Shown in pieces: positions 1 through 8,664 of a DNA stretch of 64,000 nt; the stretch's first letter is position 1; each line of letters opens with the position of its first letter. Source of the stretch: Saccharopolyspora elongata (GTDB taxonomy: Bacteria; Actinomycetota; Actinomycetes; Mycobacteriales; Pseudonocardiaceae); NCBI RefSeq assembly GCF_004348985.1, contig NZ_SMKW01000034.1, forward strand, positions 1 to 64,000, written 5' to 3'. The notes below the pieces were generated by a model, which ran no database searches, was not told where the DNA came from, and was given only the letters and a program-made list of their open reading frames with translations. Made by a program: the position numbers and the translations under genes.

Positions 1-342
1 GCACGCAAGGAAGTGCCCGGCCCGAGCAGCATCGGCGGCACGCTGCTGCCCACCCAGCGCCAAGGCGTTCAACAAGATGAACCACAGCCGTTGCCGGGCC
101 CGCAACCAGGTTCAGCCGAGTTGCCCGAGTCGGATTCCGCTGAACGCGACCAACGCGGCTGAGGCTGCTGGTGAGAACAGCGGTTGTGCGGCCGAGACCG
201 GCTGGACCCCGCTTCCCAGTCGCACTACGTGGTCGCCCAAGGCCGATTCGGCGCCTGATCCACGGCACCACCGAACTCCAGGATCTGCTCCGCAACACGT
301 TCCCGAGCCGACCTGACAGAATTCGAGCCCGACGACGGGCAG
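1..342. other. Left edge, no recognisable gene
   Basis: The first 342 bases lie downstream of the regulator that ends at 343. Short ORFs occur on the plus strand, but none shows a family motif and none has a convincing ribosome binding site. It may hold the degraded end of a gene beyond the left edge; I recognise nothing. Confidence 0.4.
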
Positions 343-1233
343 TCAGGTCTTGTCGGATTCCACCAGGGTGGAATCCGCGAGGTCCTGGGTGGCGGCCCAG
401 CTGGCGAGCATCTTCAGACCGTCTGCGGCGGGACTGTCCTCCGGTGCGGTGTAGACGTTGAGGACCAGGCCCGGCTCGGAAGGCAGCTGCATCGACTCGA
501 AGTCCAGGTCGAGCTGGCCGACAACGGGGTGGCGCAACCGCTTCTGGCCGCTGCGGTGGAACTGCACGTCGTGCGAGGCCCAGCGCTTCCGGAAGATCTC
601 GCTCTGTGTCGACAGCTCGCCCACCAACTCGATCAGCGCCGGATCGTGCGGATTGCGGCCGGCCTCCATGCGCAGCATCGCCGCGCCGTCATTGGCGATC
701 TTGTCCCAGTCCACGAAGAACTCCCGGGCCGCCGGGTCGAGGTAGACGAACCGGGTCGTGTTCGCCGGGCGACGCGGGTCGGCGAGGACCGGCGCGTAGA
801 GCGCACGGGCGAGACGGTTCATGGCCACGATGTCGTGGCGGCCGTTGCGGACCCAGGCCGGCGCGTCGCTGATCGCATCGAGCACCTGCTGCACCGCGGG
901 TCGCACGCTGGTCTCCCGCCTCGTGCGCCGACGGTGGCCCGGGCCTGCCGCGCGGGCGAGCGTGAACAGGTGGTCGCGCTCGGCCTCGTCCAGCTGCAGG
1001 GCCCGGGCCAGTGCGTCGAGCACGTTCTCGGAGGCTCCGGCGAGGTTGCCCCGTTCCATGCGGACGTAGTAGTCCACCGAGACGCCGGCGAGCATGGCGA
1101 CCTCCTCGCGGCGCAACCCCTTGACCCGCCGGTTACCGCCGTAGGCGGGCAGCCCGGCCTGTTCGGGGGTGATGCGCGCCCGCCGCGAGCTGAGGAACTC
1201 GCGGACCTCCGCACGATCGTCGGTCTTGCCCAT
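343..1233 (-). CDS. XRE-family regulator with MmyB-like ligand domain
   Basis: Cytoplasmic DNA-binding regulator of about 296 residues. The N-terminal helix-turn-helix (roughly residues 10-80) has the typical GLRREEVAMLAGVSVDYYVRMERG series. The rest matches the MmyB-like ligand-binding domain common in actinomycetes (FVYLDPAAREFFVDWD, VGELSTQSEIFRKRWA, hydrophobic C-terminus). I chose the ATG at 1233 because homologues begin a few residues before REFLSSRRARI; the longer reading to 1383 adds a low-complexity stretch. Such regulators usually sit beside the reductases they control, here an aldo/keto reductase and an alcohol dehydrogenase. A GGGAGG/AGTACCTGG element about 33-57 bases upstream could be its own operator. 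The ligand cannot be read from sequence. Confidence 0.85.
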   Translation of the reverse strand: MGKTDDRAEVREFLSSRRARITPEQAGLPAYGGNRRVKGLRREEVAMLAGVSVDYYVRMERGNLAGASENVLDALARALQLDEAERDHLFTLARAAGPGHRRRTRRETSVRPAVQQVLDAISDAPAWVRNGRHDIVAMNRLARALYAPVLADPRRPANTTRFVYLDPAAREFFVDWDKIANDGAAMLRMEAGRNPHDPALIELVGELSTQSEIFRKRWASHDVQFHRSGQKRLRHPVVGQLDLDFESMQLPSEPGLVLNVYTAPEDSPAADGLKMLASWAATQDLADSTLVESDKT

Positions 1234-1265
1234 GGTCCCCAGCGTAAGTCGCCGGCCGGGGTCGA

Positions 1266-1290
1266 GGGAGGCACTGCGAGTACCTGGAAC
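1266..1290. promoter_or_regulatory. GGGAGG/AGTACCTGG element upstream of the XRE gene
   Basis: GGGAGG (1266-1271) is followed by AGTACCTGG (1279-1287). The same GGGAGG start is found upstream of the aldo/keto reductase (2542), and GGGAGG plus the reverse complement CCAGGTACT are found upstream of the alcohol dehydrogenase (5001-5025). It lies between the regulator and the plus-strand transporter remnant, so it could serve a divergent promoter. A shared operator is inference. Confidence 0.4.
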
Positions 1291-1394
1291 GAGCGGCACT
1301 CCCTGGTCGGCCCGGATCGTCGTTGACTGGGATCGTCCGTCCACGAAGAGAGGCACCATGCGCTCCACGCACGCCAGCGGCACGGCAGGGCGAC

Positions 1395-1669
1395 CCCCGG
1401 CGAACTTCGCCGTCGCGATGACGATCCCGCGACTGGCCGCACGACTACACAGCGCGATGCTGCTGTTGGCCGGTGTCGCGTTGACGCTCGCCGGGATGGC
1501 ATGGCTGAGCCGGCTGGACCCCGGCGTCGGCTACCTCGGCTCGGTCGCGCTGCCGATGCTGCTCATCGGCGCCGGCCAGGGGCTGGCCTCTTGGGAGCCC
1601 GGCGCCTCGGTGTTGCGGGATTGGCTGCTCAGGCTTCTGGAATCTCGCGGCCGAAGGTCTCCAAGGTGA
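1395..1669 (+). pseudogene. Fragment of a drug-efflux MFS transporter (DHA2 type)
   Basis: The translation NFAVAMTIPRL, then two membrane segments and PMLLIGAGQGLA, matches the interior of 14-helix MFS drug transporters. The family normally continues with AFAPLT after GQGLA. Here homology stops there and an unrelated tail runs to the stop at 1669, inside the 3' end of the aldo/keto reductase on the other strand. The N-terminal two thirds are also missing. The piece lies divergent from the XRE regulator, a usual place for a target exporter. It cannot make a working transporter. Confidence 0.65.
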
Positions 1670-2510
1670 CCTGCTCCGGCTCCGGGCCTCCGCGCACGCC
1701 GGTGTCGAGGGCGTCGATCGCGGCGAGCTCGGTGCCGGTGAGGTCGAAGTCGAACACGTCGAAGTTCTCCGCGATGCGCTGGGGGCGAGTCGACTTCGGA
1801 ATCGCCGAACGCCCCTGCTGCAGATGCCAGCGCAGCATCACCTGCGCCGGGGTCTTTCCATGCGCCTCGGCGATTCCCGCGATGGTCCCATCCTCCAGCG
1901 TGCTGCCGTTACCACCCTCCCGGTAGAAGGTGATGCCGCCGATCGGCGACCACGCCTGCGAGAGGATGCCGTGCGCCGCGTCAGCCGCGAGCACCTCGGG
2001 CTGCCTGAAATACGGATGCACCTCGATCTGGTTCACCGCGGGCACGACCGTCGTCTCCTTCAACAGCTTCTCCAGGTGCTCGACCATGAAGTTGCTGACC
2101 CCGATGGCACGCACCCGGCCGTCAGCCAGCAGCTTCTCCAGCGCGCGGTAGGCCTCGACGGTCAACTCGAACCGGGCGGGCAGCGCCTGATGCAGGATCA
2201 GCAGGTCGATCTGCTCGACACCGAGCTTGCCCGCGCTCTTGTCGAAGGCATGCAGGGCAGCGTCGTAACCGTAATCACTGATCCACACCTTGGTCTCGAT
2301 GAACACCTCGGACCGGTCGAGACCGGAACGGCGGATCGCCTCACCCACCTCGCGCTCGTTGCCGTAGGCCGCAGCGGTGTCGATGTGGCGATAGCCCGTT
2401 CGAAGAGCGGCCTCCACCGCCTCGATGGTCTCTTCAGGAGCTGTTTGGAAGACGCCGAAACCCAGCGCCGGCATCTCGATCCTGTTGTTCAACGTCAGGT
2501 TCGCAGTCAT
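1629..2510 (-). CDS. Aldo/keto reductase
   Basis: Cytoplasmic NADPH-dependent carbonyl reductase of 293 residues, full length for the family. The catalytic tetrad is visible as D44, Y49 (DTAAAYGNE), K74 (ETKVW) and H107 (LLILHQALP). GVSNF and the cofactor-binding IPKSTRPQRIAEN near the C-terminus are also present. It resembles the 2,5-diketo-gluconate reductase/YvgN branch, so the substrate is some aldehyde or ketone, not specified by sequence. A GGGAGGACCTGTT element starts 32 bases upstream and recurs before the alcohol dehydrogenase, suggesting shared control, perhaps by the neighbouring XRE regulator. Confidence 0.9.
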   Translation of the reverse strand: MTANLTLNNRIEMPALGFGVFQTAPEETIEAVEAALRTGYRHIDTAAAYGNEREVGEAIRRSGLDRSEVFIETKVWISDYGYDAALHAFDKSAGKLGVEQIDLLILHQALPARFELTVEAYRALEKLLADGRVRAIGVSNFMVEHLEKLLKETTVVPAVNQIEVHPYFRQPEVLAADAAHGILSQAWSPIGGITFYREGGNGSTLEDGTIAGIAEAHGKTPAQVMLRWHLQQGRSAIPKSTRPQRIAENFDVFDFDLTGTELAAIDALDTGVRGGPEPEQVTLETFGREIPEA

Positions 2511-2541
2511 GCCACCACGCTAGGGACGAACGCTCCCGCCA

Positions 2542-2566
2542 GGGAGGACCTGTTAGAACCCCCTTC
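2542..2566. promoter_or_regulatory. Promoter element shared with the alcohol dehydrogenase
   Basis: GGGAGGACCTGTT (2542-2554), one base, then GAACCCCC. The copy at 5001 is the same sequence with a 16-base block containing CCAGGTACTGG in place of that single base. It begins 32 bases upstream of the aldo/keto reductase start. The rest of the 2511-2870 interval shows no gene I can defend. Confidence 0.45.
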
Positions 2567-2870
2567 GATGCACGCGATCATGTTCCGAACGCTTGCCCTG
2601 ATAGGACGATCCCAATTGGACGCGGTGTTCGTCAGCGAACCTGAACCGTCGTCCAACCACCCCCCAAGATCGCGGAGCGGCGCAGAGAAAGTTGGCGTGG
2701 GGCCTGGGTGGGATCAGCGGTCGATCATCCGCATCTGCTCTTCGTTGTGGTGATCGCCGGAGGCCGGGTCACTACCCGCTCCGGCGTTCTTCAGCAGTGC
2801 TTCCTTCGATGCGGACCGGGTGGTGCCGGTGACGGTCTTCGCGCCGAGCGCCTGTCGGGCCTTCGCTCGC

Positions 2871-3284
2871 TCAGCGGCTGCGGGTGCGCGGGCCGTTGTA
2901 CTGCTGGTCGGTGACCTCCTGCAGCCACGTGGTCTCCGGCCGGTCATCCCCCGGCCCCTCCCACATGGCCAGGTGCTCCATGAACCGATCCGGTGTGGCG
3001 CCGTGCCAGTGCTCCTCGCCGGGCGGGCAGGTGACGGTCTCACCGGGGTGCGCCTCGAAGATCACGCCGTCGCGCGTGCCGATCAGCGCGACACCGGCCA
3101 CCACGCGCAGGGTCTGCCCCACCGCGTGGTGGTGCCAGTAGGTACGGGCGCCCGGCGAGAAGCGGACCATGTTCGCGCGCAGGCGCGAAGGTTCCTGGCC
3201 GGCGTAGATCACGTCGAACCACGCGTCACCGGTGAAGCACTCGACCGGCGCCTTGTTCGTGGGCTGGGGCTTGACGAATTCCAT
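2871..3284 (-). CDS. Cupin-domain protein
   Basis: Small beta-barrel protein of 137 residues. Metal-binding cupin motif 1 is seen in FSPGARTYWHHHAVGQTLRV and motif 2 in CPPGEEHWHGATPDRFMEHL. This type (the 'cupin domain' next to carboxymuconolactone-decarboxylase-like proteins) is often found with reductases under MerR or XRE control. The ATG at 3284 follows a good GAGGAG site. The 3' end of a degraded short-chain dehydrogenase reads into its start in another frame. Enzymatic role unknown; metal binding is likely from the clustered histidines. Confidence 0.85.
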   Translation of the reverse strand: MEFVKPQPTNKAPVECFTGDAWFDVIYAGQEPSRLRANMVRFSPGARTYWHHHAVGQTLRVVAGVALIGTRDGVIFEAHPGETVTCPPGEEHWHGATPDRFMEHLAMWEGPGDDRPETTWLQEVTDQQYNGPRTRSR

Positions 3285-3289
3285 CAGAT

Positions 3290-3645
3290 TTCTCCTCGGT
3301 GTTTCGACCGATGTCGGATGTGCGCGCCGGTCGGGCCTCGTCGTGGGCCAGGTCCATGCCCAGCTCTCGGGATGCCTCGGCCTGCGCCGGCAGCTCCTTG
3401 GTCTTGGCTTCCACGGCCAGGATCGCGTCGGCTCCCGCGATGAAACGCAGCGGCGGCTGCTCCTGCTCGGTGATCGCCAGCAGAGCCCGGGCAAGCTTGG
3501 CGGGATCGCCGGCCTGCTTCCCGTTCATGCCCTGCCAAACCACCTTCGTCTCGGCGGTGCGCTCGGCATAGTCCTCGATGGACAGATCCGCCCAGGTGGT
3601 GGAGGCCAGACCAATGCGGGAACCTCCAGGTCCCCCAACTCGACG
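3290..3645 (-). pseudogene. C-terminal fragment of a short-chain dehydrogenase
   Basis: The translation from about GPGGSRIGLAS through DLSIEDYAERTAETK, KQAGDPAKLARALLAI and RFIAGADAILAVE is the typical C-terminal third of actinomycete SDR oxidoreductases, where GDP.KLA..L precedes a cofactor-site cap. The Rossmann fold, the YxxxK site and any plausible start are missing upstream; the reading frame simply runs on from unrelated sequence. The stop falls inside the cupin gene. The remnant suggests that this reductase cassette once held another enzyme. Confidence 0.65.
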
Positions 3646-3774
3646 TGCTTCACAATTCTCCGTGTCTTGGAAAACTGGGCGCAGCACGCACATTGGCAGC
3701 GTCGCCCCTTTCGGCATTGCTGGTCGTCTGCCGATTCCGGGCGTCCTGCAAAGCGGCACGCCCAGGCAGGGGCC

Positions 3775-4809
3775 TCAGGGCCGGACGAGGACCTTCAGCG
3801 CCTCGCGGTCGTTCATCGCGCGGTAAGCGTCCGGGACCGCATCCAGACCGACCGTGCGGTCGAAGACCCGGCCCGGCTCGACCCTTCCGTCGAGCACGTC
3901 GGGCAGCAGCTGTTCGATGTAGGCCCGCGCGGGGGCGACACCACCGGTGATGGTGATGTTGCGGATGAACGGGTCGAATCCGAGCGGCGCCTCGTCGTAC
4001 TGCGGCACACCGACCCGGCTGACCACGCCACCGGCGCGTGCGAGCTGCAACGCGGTCTCGTACGCGGGCTTGCTGCCGACGCACTCCAAGACCGCGTGGG
4101 TGCCGTCGCCGCCGGTGAGTTCGCGAACCCGGGCGATCCCTTCCGCACCGCGTTCGGTCACGACCTCGGTGGCCCCGAACTCGACGCCGAGGTTCGTGCG
4201 CTCCTGGTGGCGACCCATCAGGATGATCCGCTCCGCACCGAGCAGCTTGGCCGACAGCACCGCCGACAGCCCGACCGCGCCGTCACCGATCACGGTCACG
4301 GTCGTGCGCTCGTTCACACCCGCGGTGACGGCACAGTGATAGCCCGTGCAGTAGACATCGCTGAGGGTCAACAGCGACGGCAGCAGTGTCGAGTCCACAC
4401 CGACCGGCAGCTTCACCAGCGTGCCCTGCGCCTGCGGCACGCGGACGGCCTCGGCCTGCCCCCCACCGATCTCATCAGTGGCCCAGAAACCACCGTGCCG
4501 GCACGAGGTGTGCAGGCCTTCGCGGCAGAAGTCACAGGTGTTGTCCGACCACACGAACGGCGCCAGCACGACATCACCGCGCTTGAGGCCGTCGACCTCC
4601 GAGCCGACATCCTCCACGAGACCGAGGAATTCGTGTCCCATCGGCGTGCCGCGATCCGTGGCCGCCATTCCCCGGTAGGGGTGCAGGTCGCTCCCGCACA
4701 CACACGCGCGCAACACCCGCACCACCGCGTCGGTGGCCAGTTGCAGCCTCGCGTCCGGCACCTCCTCCACCCGGACGTCACCTGCGCCGTACATCATGGT
4801 CGCTCGCAT
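3775..4809 (-). CDS. Zinc-dependent alcohol dehydrogenase
   Basis: Medium-chain NAD(P)-dependent dehydrogenase of 344 residues. The catalytic zinc ligands are seen in ACVCGSDLHPYRG and GHEFLG. The structural zinc site has cysteines in CDFCREGLHTSC, lacking one of the usual four. The Rossmann motif is VIGDGAVGLSAVLSAKLLGA. The ATG at 4809 was chosen because MRATMMYGAGDVRVEEVP is the canonical family start; the longer frame to 5040 is not protein-like. The operator-like element lies about 190 bases upstream, leaving a long leader with nothing recognisable in it. Substrate unknown. Confidence 0.88.
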   Translation of the reverse strand: MRATMMYGAGDVRVEEVPDARLQLATDAVVRVLRACVCGSDLHPYRGMAATDRGTPMGHEFLGLVEDVGSEVDGLKRGDVVLAPFVWSDNTCDFCREGLHTSCRHGGFWATDEIGGGQAEAVRVPQAQGTLVKLPVGVDSTLLPSLLTLSDVYCTGYHCAVTAGVNERTTVTVIGDGAVGLSAVLSAKLLGAERIILMGRHQERTNLGVEFGATEVVTERGAEGIARVRELTGGDGTHAVLECVGSKPAYETALQLARAGGVVSRVGVPQYDEAPLGFDPFIRNITITGGVAPARAYIEQLLPDVLDGRVEPGRVFDRTVGLDAVPDAYRAMNDREALKVLVRP

Positions 4810-5000
4810 GAGCACATTTCCGATCAAGTCGTATCGCGGTTCGTTATGCCCCGTGGCGCAGCAGACATTTCCGCGCCCACCTTCACGCTGTTCGTCCGCT
4901 CGCGTTCCGGACGACGTTCCTCGCGGAAACTCCGCGAATGGCCGGAAGCCGTACTTCACGCCTTGGGCACCACCAATGCAACACGCGACAGAGCTGACGC

Positions 5001-5037
5001 GGGAGGACCTGTTGAACCAGGTACTGGCAGAACCCCC
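5001..5037. promoter_or_regulatory. Promoter element upstream of the alcohol dehydrogenase
   Basis: GGGAGGACCTGTTGAACC is followed by the imperfectly repeated CCAGGTACTGG (arms CCAG and CTGG around GTA) and then AGAACCCCC. The outer parts match the element at 2542 almost exactly, and the inner CCAGGTACT is the inverse of AGTACCTGG at 1279. This looks like an operator or promoter family for the XRE-linked reductase genes. Confidence 0.45.
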
Positions 5038-5075
5038 CACTCCGGGATCGGGTGATGGGGAACCGTCATCATGAT

Positions 5076-5094
5076 CCGTGACACTCTGTCACGG
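5076..5094. terminator. Small hairpin after iacF
   Basis: CCGTGACA, a three-base loop CTC, then TGTCACGG: a perfect 8-bp stem, 37 bases beyond the iacF stop on its strand. It could end the iac operon. The symmetry would also suit a regulator site. Confidence 0.4.
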
Positions 5095-5130
5095 TCACCC
5101 CGGATTCGGTCGACGCAGTGCCTGCTGCCC

Positions 5131-6087
5131 TCAGTACAGCTCGATCACGAGCTTGTCGCTCAGGGCGCGGGAGACGCACAACGCGATCTCCGTGCCTGCG
5201 GCCTTGTCGGACGCCGAGAGGCACTGATCGCGGTGATCGGGGGCGCCTTCCAGGATCCCGGAGACGCACGAGCCGCAGATTCCCTCCTCGCACGATTTCG
5301 CGACGTCGATCCCGTTCTCCGTGAGGACCGAGAGGATCGACTTTCCCGCGGGAATCCCGAAGACCTCGCCGGTGTCGAGTTCGACGGTGAAGGGCAGGTC
5401 GCCGCTGGTGTCGATCTCGTTGGCGGTGAAGTGCTCGACGTGAACGTTGTTCTCGCCGATGGCCGGGGCGAAGATCGCCGTGACCTGGTCCATGAAGCCT
5501 TGCGGTCCGCAGGTGTAGACGTGGCTGGCGGGTGTCAGCCCGGGGACCACCGCGGCGAGCAGCGCGGGGTGTTCGGCGCGGGGTGCTCCGAAGTGGAGGC
5601 GCACCCGGTCGCGGAGTTCCACCCGGTTCTCCAGGAGGTCGACGAAGGCGGCCTCGCCCGGGGAACGGACGAAGTAGTGCAGCTCGAAGTCGGCGGACCG
5701 CCCGGCCAGTTCGTAGGCCATGCTCAACAGCGGCGTGATGCCGATGCCGCCGGCAACGAGGACGTGCCTGTCCGCGTCGCCGGCCACGGTCAGGAGGTTC
5801 CGCGGTTCACCGATCTTGAGGTGGTCACCCGGGGACAGGGTGTGCAGCGCCTCCGAACCGCCCCGGGACTCCGGCTCGCGTTTGACCGCGATGAGCAGCG
5901 ACGACACTTCGCTGGGCGGGCCGCAGAGCGAGTACTGCCGGACCAATCCGGTCGGGCCCGTGACGTCGATGTGCGCACCGGCCTCGTACGGCCCCAGCGG
6001 CTCGCCGTCGTCTCGGACCAGCCGCAACGTGCGGATTTCGGCGGTCTCCTCGGTGATCTCCGCGACCCGGACCAGGATGTTCGTCAT
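5131..6087 (-). CDS. iacF: Ferredoxin reductase of Rieske dioxygenase, IacF type
   Basis: Electron-transfer protein of 318 residues of the phthalate dioxygenase reductase/VanB class. An FMN-binding barrel (HIDVTGPTGLVRQYSLCG) is followed by an NAD-binding domain (LVAGGIGITPLLSM and CGPQGFM) and a C-terminal plant-type [2Fe-2S] ferredoxin domain with cysteines in KSCEEGICGSC and a fourth 13 residues on, in DQC. It would pass electrons from NADH to the IacC/IacD oxygenase. It is the last gene of the iacA-F strand, 14 bases after iacE. The neighbour set supports IacF over a vanillate or phthalate reductase. Confidence 0.85.
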   Translation of the reverse strand: MTNILVRVAEITEETAEIRTLRLVRDDGEPLGPYEAGAHIDVTGPTGLVRQYSLCGPPSEVSSLLIAVKREPESRGGSEALHTLSPGDHLKIGEPRNLLTVAGDADRHVLVAGGIGITPLLSMAYELAGRSADFELHYFVRSPGEAAFVDLLENRVELRDRVRLHFGAPRAEHPALLAAVVPGLTPASHVYTCGPQGFMDQVTAIFAPAIGENNVHVEHFTANEIDTSGDLPFTVELDTGEVFGIPAGKSILSVLTENGIDVAKSCEEGICGSCVSGILEGAPDHRDQCLSASDKAAGTEIALCVSRALSDKLVIELY

Positions 6088-6101
6088 CGTCGCTCCCGTC
6101 G

Positions 6102-6848
6102 TCAGCGCAGGTAGAGGCCGCCGTTGGCGTCCCAGCAGGCGCCGGTGACGGTGGCGGCGCCCGGGGAGGCGAGCAGGGCGACCATCTCGGCGATGAAGGC
6201 CGGGTCGCCGAGCCGGCCGACCGGAATGTTCGTGAGGTAGTTCTCGAGGTCGTCCTCGCCGACGATCGAGTGCACCATCGGCGTGTCCTGCGGCCCGGGC
6301 GAGACCGCGTTGACCGTGACTCCTCGCGGGGCGAGCTCGCGGGCGAATGCCTTTGTCGCGGACAGGATCGCTCCCTTGGACGAGGCGTAGTGGCCGCCGG
6401 TCGCGGTGCCGCCGTTCTGCGCGGCCAGCGAGGCCATGTTCACGATTCGGCCGTAGCCCCGTTCCGCCAAGTGCGCGCCGAAGACCTGGCAGGCGTGGAA
6501 CGTGCCCGAGAAGTTCACCGCCATGACGGAGTCGAGGTCGGCGGGCGTGATCTCCAGCAGCGGCTTGGCCTGGGTCCGGGCCGCGTTGTTGACCAGGACG
6601 TGCACGCCGCCGAAATCGGCCAGCACGTCCGCGAGCAGGCGCTCCAGGGCCGCTCGTTCGCTCACGTCGACCGCGTACCCCCTCGCCGTGGTGCCCGAGC
6701 CGTCGAGTTCTTCCGCGAGGATCGCCGCGGCGGAGCCGTCGAGGTCGGCGATCGCGATGCGGTAGCCGTTCGCGTGCAGCCGGCGCACGATGGCCGCGCC
6801 GAGCCCGTTGCCGCCGCCGGTGACGACCGCGACCTGCGCGGCGCTCAC
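6102..6848 (-). CDS. iacE: Short-chain dehydrogenase, IacE type
   Basis: NAD(P)-dependent SDR of 248 residues. The cofactor motif is VVTGGGNGLGAAIV near the N-terminus, NNAA is at about residue 88, and the active site is Y-A-S-S-K (GGHYASSKGA) with the upstream Ser in the NMASLAAQNG strand. In iac clusters IacE acts with the IacA oxygenase on the oxidised indole-acetate intermediate. The start overlaps the iacD stop by four bases (ATGA), so translation is coupled. The assignment rests on order: an SDR between the Rieske beta subunit and the ferredoxin reductase is diagnostic of iac loci. Confidence 0.82.
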   Translation of the reverse strand: MSAAQVAVVTGGGNGLGAAIVRRLHANGYRIAIADLDGSAAAILAEELDGSGTTARGYAVDVSERAALERLLADVLADFGGVHVLVNNAARTQAKPLLEITPADLDSVMAVNFSGTFHACQVFGAHLAERGYGRIVNMASLAAQNGGTATGGHYASSKGAILSATKAFARELAPRGVTVNAVSPGPQDTPMVHSIVGEDDLENYLTNIPVGRLGDPAFIAEMVALLASPGAATVTGACWDANGGLYLR

Positions 6849-7372
6849 AGCAGGAATCCCGTAGCGGGAACGGCAGCTTCGCTGTCCACGAGCCGCACCA
6901 CCTTCAGCGCGATCCGGTCGGCCGCCGGGCCGTCGGTCGAGAGGCGGATCCGGTGCTCCAGGTCGGCGGCCCAGATGTCGTGATCACCGCGCTTGTAGGT
7001 GACGAGCACCTGCGCCGAGCGCAGCACGACTTCCTCGTCGGAGACCGATTCCGGCACGAACCGCGACACCGTGCGCACCGTGCGAGCGGCGTCCACGGCC
7101 GCGATGGCGTAGCCCTCGGTCATCCGGGTCACGCGCATCCGCCGCATCCGGGCGTCGTCGTAGACCATGTTGAGCGTGTTGGCGAAGTCCTCGGTGCCCG
7201 GCTCGATCGGGATGACGTAAATCCCGTCCTCCGCGAACAGCTCGTTCCAGTCCGGGTACTCCTTGCGGTCGAGCAGGTCGGCCTCGCGCCAGACCAGGTC
7301 GATCGCCCGGGCCACCCGCGGATCGGTCGTCGGGATCGGGGCCGGGGCGAGGGTGGGCGTCGCGTCAGTCAT
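6845..7372 (-). CDS. iacD: Rieske dioxygenase small (beta) subunit, IacD type
   Basis: Protein of 175 residues with the NTF2/SnoaL-like fold of aromatic-ring-hydroxylating dioxygenase beta subunits: AIDLVWREADLLDRKEYPDWNE, then FAEDGIYVIP and the late TYKRGDHDIWAADLEHRIR. It has no redox centre; its role is structural in the alpha3beta3 oxygenase. It overlaps iacC by eight bases and iacE by four, so the three are co-translated. Confidence 0.85.
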   Translation of the reverse strand: MTDATPTLAPAPIPTTDPRVARAIDLVWREADLLDRKEYPDWNELFAEDGIYVIPIEPGTEDFANTLNMVYDDARMRRMRVTRMTEGYAIAAVDAARTVRTVSRFVPESVSDEEVVLRSAQVLVTYKRGDHDIWAADLEHRIRLSTDGPAADRIALKVVRLVDSEAAVPATGFLL

Positions 7373-8642
7373 CGCTCATCATCTGCTTCCACTGGTCGTA
7401 GGCAGCGCGCATGCCGGTCTCATCGGTGACGTGGGAGGTGGGCCAGCCTTCCGGGCTCGGCTTCTCCCGGGAGAGGCCGCGATTGACCATGATCGGCATC
7501 TCGGGGGCGCCCTGCGCGCCGCGCTGGACGCGGTCCCAGCCCTCGGCGTCGTCCGGGGTGCCGAAGCCGAACGGGCCCTGGAAGTGCTCGTGGATGCGCA
7601 ACCTTTCCCGGTTGACGATGTCCACTTCGGGCGGTCCGTCCGGGCCGATGGCGATGTGCTCGATCACCGTCTCGTCCACCGCGACCGGGCGCAGCACGCG
7701 GAAGAACGCCGCCGACATCGACACGTTCGGGAAGAGGTTCAGGTTGAATCCGGTGCCGTGCATGGCGCGGATCAGCTTGCGCACCTGGGCGGCGTCGAGG
7801 GTCTTCGACAGCTCCTCGACGAGGTGGTCGAACCGGGCCTGCAGCGGCTCGCTGCCGTCGTCCGCGTCGAGATCGGAGTGCTCGGGCACCATCTGCATCA
7901 CGCTGTGGCCCTGGCCGAGGTCGTGGGTGATGGCCTCGGGGTCGGTCATGAACGACATCATGTCGGCGGTCTCGGCATCCACCGACGCCATCCACGACCG
8001 GTGCACGATCGGGAAGTGGTAGCCGTCGGTGGTGTTCTCCAGCTGGATCTTCCAGTTGCCCTTGAACCTGAACTGGTGCTTGCCGAGCACCTTGATCGGA
8101 TAACCACCGCCCTGCTTCATGAACCGGTCGATCCACAGCCTGGCGTCGCCGAGGAACTCATCGAGCGGCTCGATGCCGTCGTCGAAGGTCGCGAACACCA
8201 TGCCGCCGTAGGACTCGGTGCGCAGCTTCTTCAGCGACAGCTCGGTCTTGTCCACGACGCCTTCGTAGCCGTCGGGATAGGGAATGCCGCGCAACTTCCC
8301 GTCCAGGCCGTAGGACCAGGCGTGGTACGGGCAGGTGAAGCCGTTGGCCTGTCCCTTCGGTTTCTCGCACAGGCTCGCGCCGCGGTGGCGGCACCGGTTG
8401 AGCAGCGTGTGGATGGCGCCCTTGCGGTCGCGGGTCACGATCACCGGCTGGCGGCCGACGTAGGTCGACTTGAAGCTGCCCGGCTTCGGCACTTCGCTTT
8501 CGTGGGCGACCCAGACCCAGGTGCGCTCGAAGATCCGGGTCATCTCCTGCTCGAAGATCTGGGGGTCGGTGTAGAGGCGGCCGGCGACGCGATCGCCGGA
8601 GACCAGGTCGGCGGGCGCGACGTCGAAGACGTTCTCGGTCAT
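7365..8642 (-). CDS. iacC: Rieske dioxygenase large (alpha) subunit, IacC type
   Basis: Catalytic oxygenase component of 425 residues. The Rieske [2Fe-2S] centre is C84-R-H86 with C104-P-Y-H107. The mononuclear iron ligands are expected in the central NTTDGYHFPIVHRSW region and at a downstream Asp. The ATG at 8642 (MTENVFDVAPADL) fits the family; the frame extends 20 residues further without support. Known family role: oxygenation of a ring-modified indole-acetate intermediate on the way to catechol, with IacD and IacF. It follows iacB by 22 bases. Confidence 0.88.
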   Translation of the reverse strand: MTENVFDVAPADLVSGDRVAGRLYTDPQIFEQEMTRIFERTWVWVAHESEVPKPGSFKSTYVGRQPVIVTRDRKGAIHTLLNRCRHRGASLCEKPKGQANGFTCPYHAWSYGLDGKLRGIPYPDGYEGVVDKTELSLKKLRTESYGGMVFATFDDGIEPLDEFLGDARLWIDRFMKQGGGYPIKVLGKHQFRFKGNWKIQLENTTDGYHFPIVHRSWMASVDAETADMMSFMTDPEAITHDLGQGHSVMQMVPEHSDLDADDGSEPLQARFDHLVEELSKTLDAAQVRKLIRAMHGTGFNLNLFPNVSMSAAFFRVLRPVAVDETVIEHIAIGPDGPPEVDIVNRERLRIHEHFQGPFGFGTPDDAEGWDRVQRGAQGAPEMPIMVNRGLSREKPSPEGWPTSHVTDETGMRAAYDQWKQMMSDD

Positions 8643-8664
8643 GGGTCTGAAACCTTTCCGGGGA

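Noticed and set aside
2714..3043. Minus-strand ORF of 109 codons partly under the cupin gene
   Set aside because: Low-complexity Arg/Pro/Ser N-terminus overlapping a clear cupin; its C-terminal tail alone has no recognisable relation.
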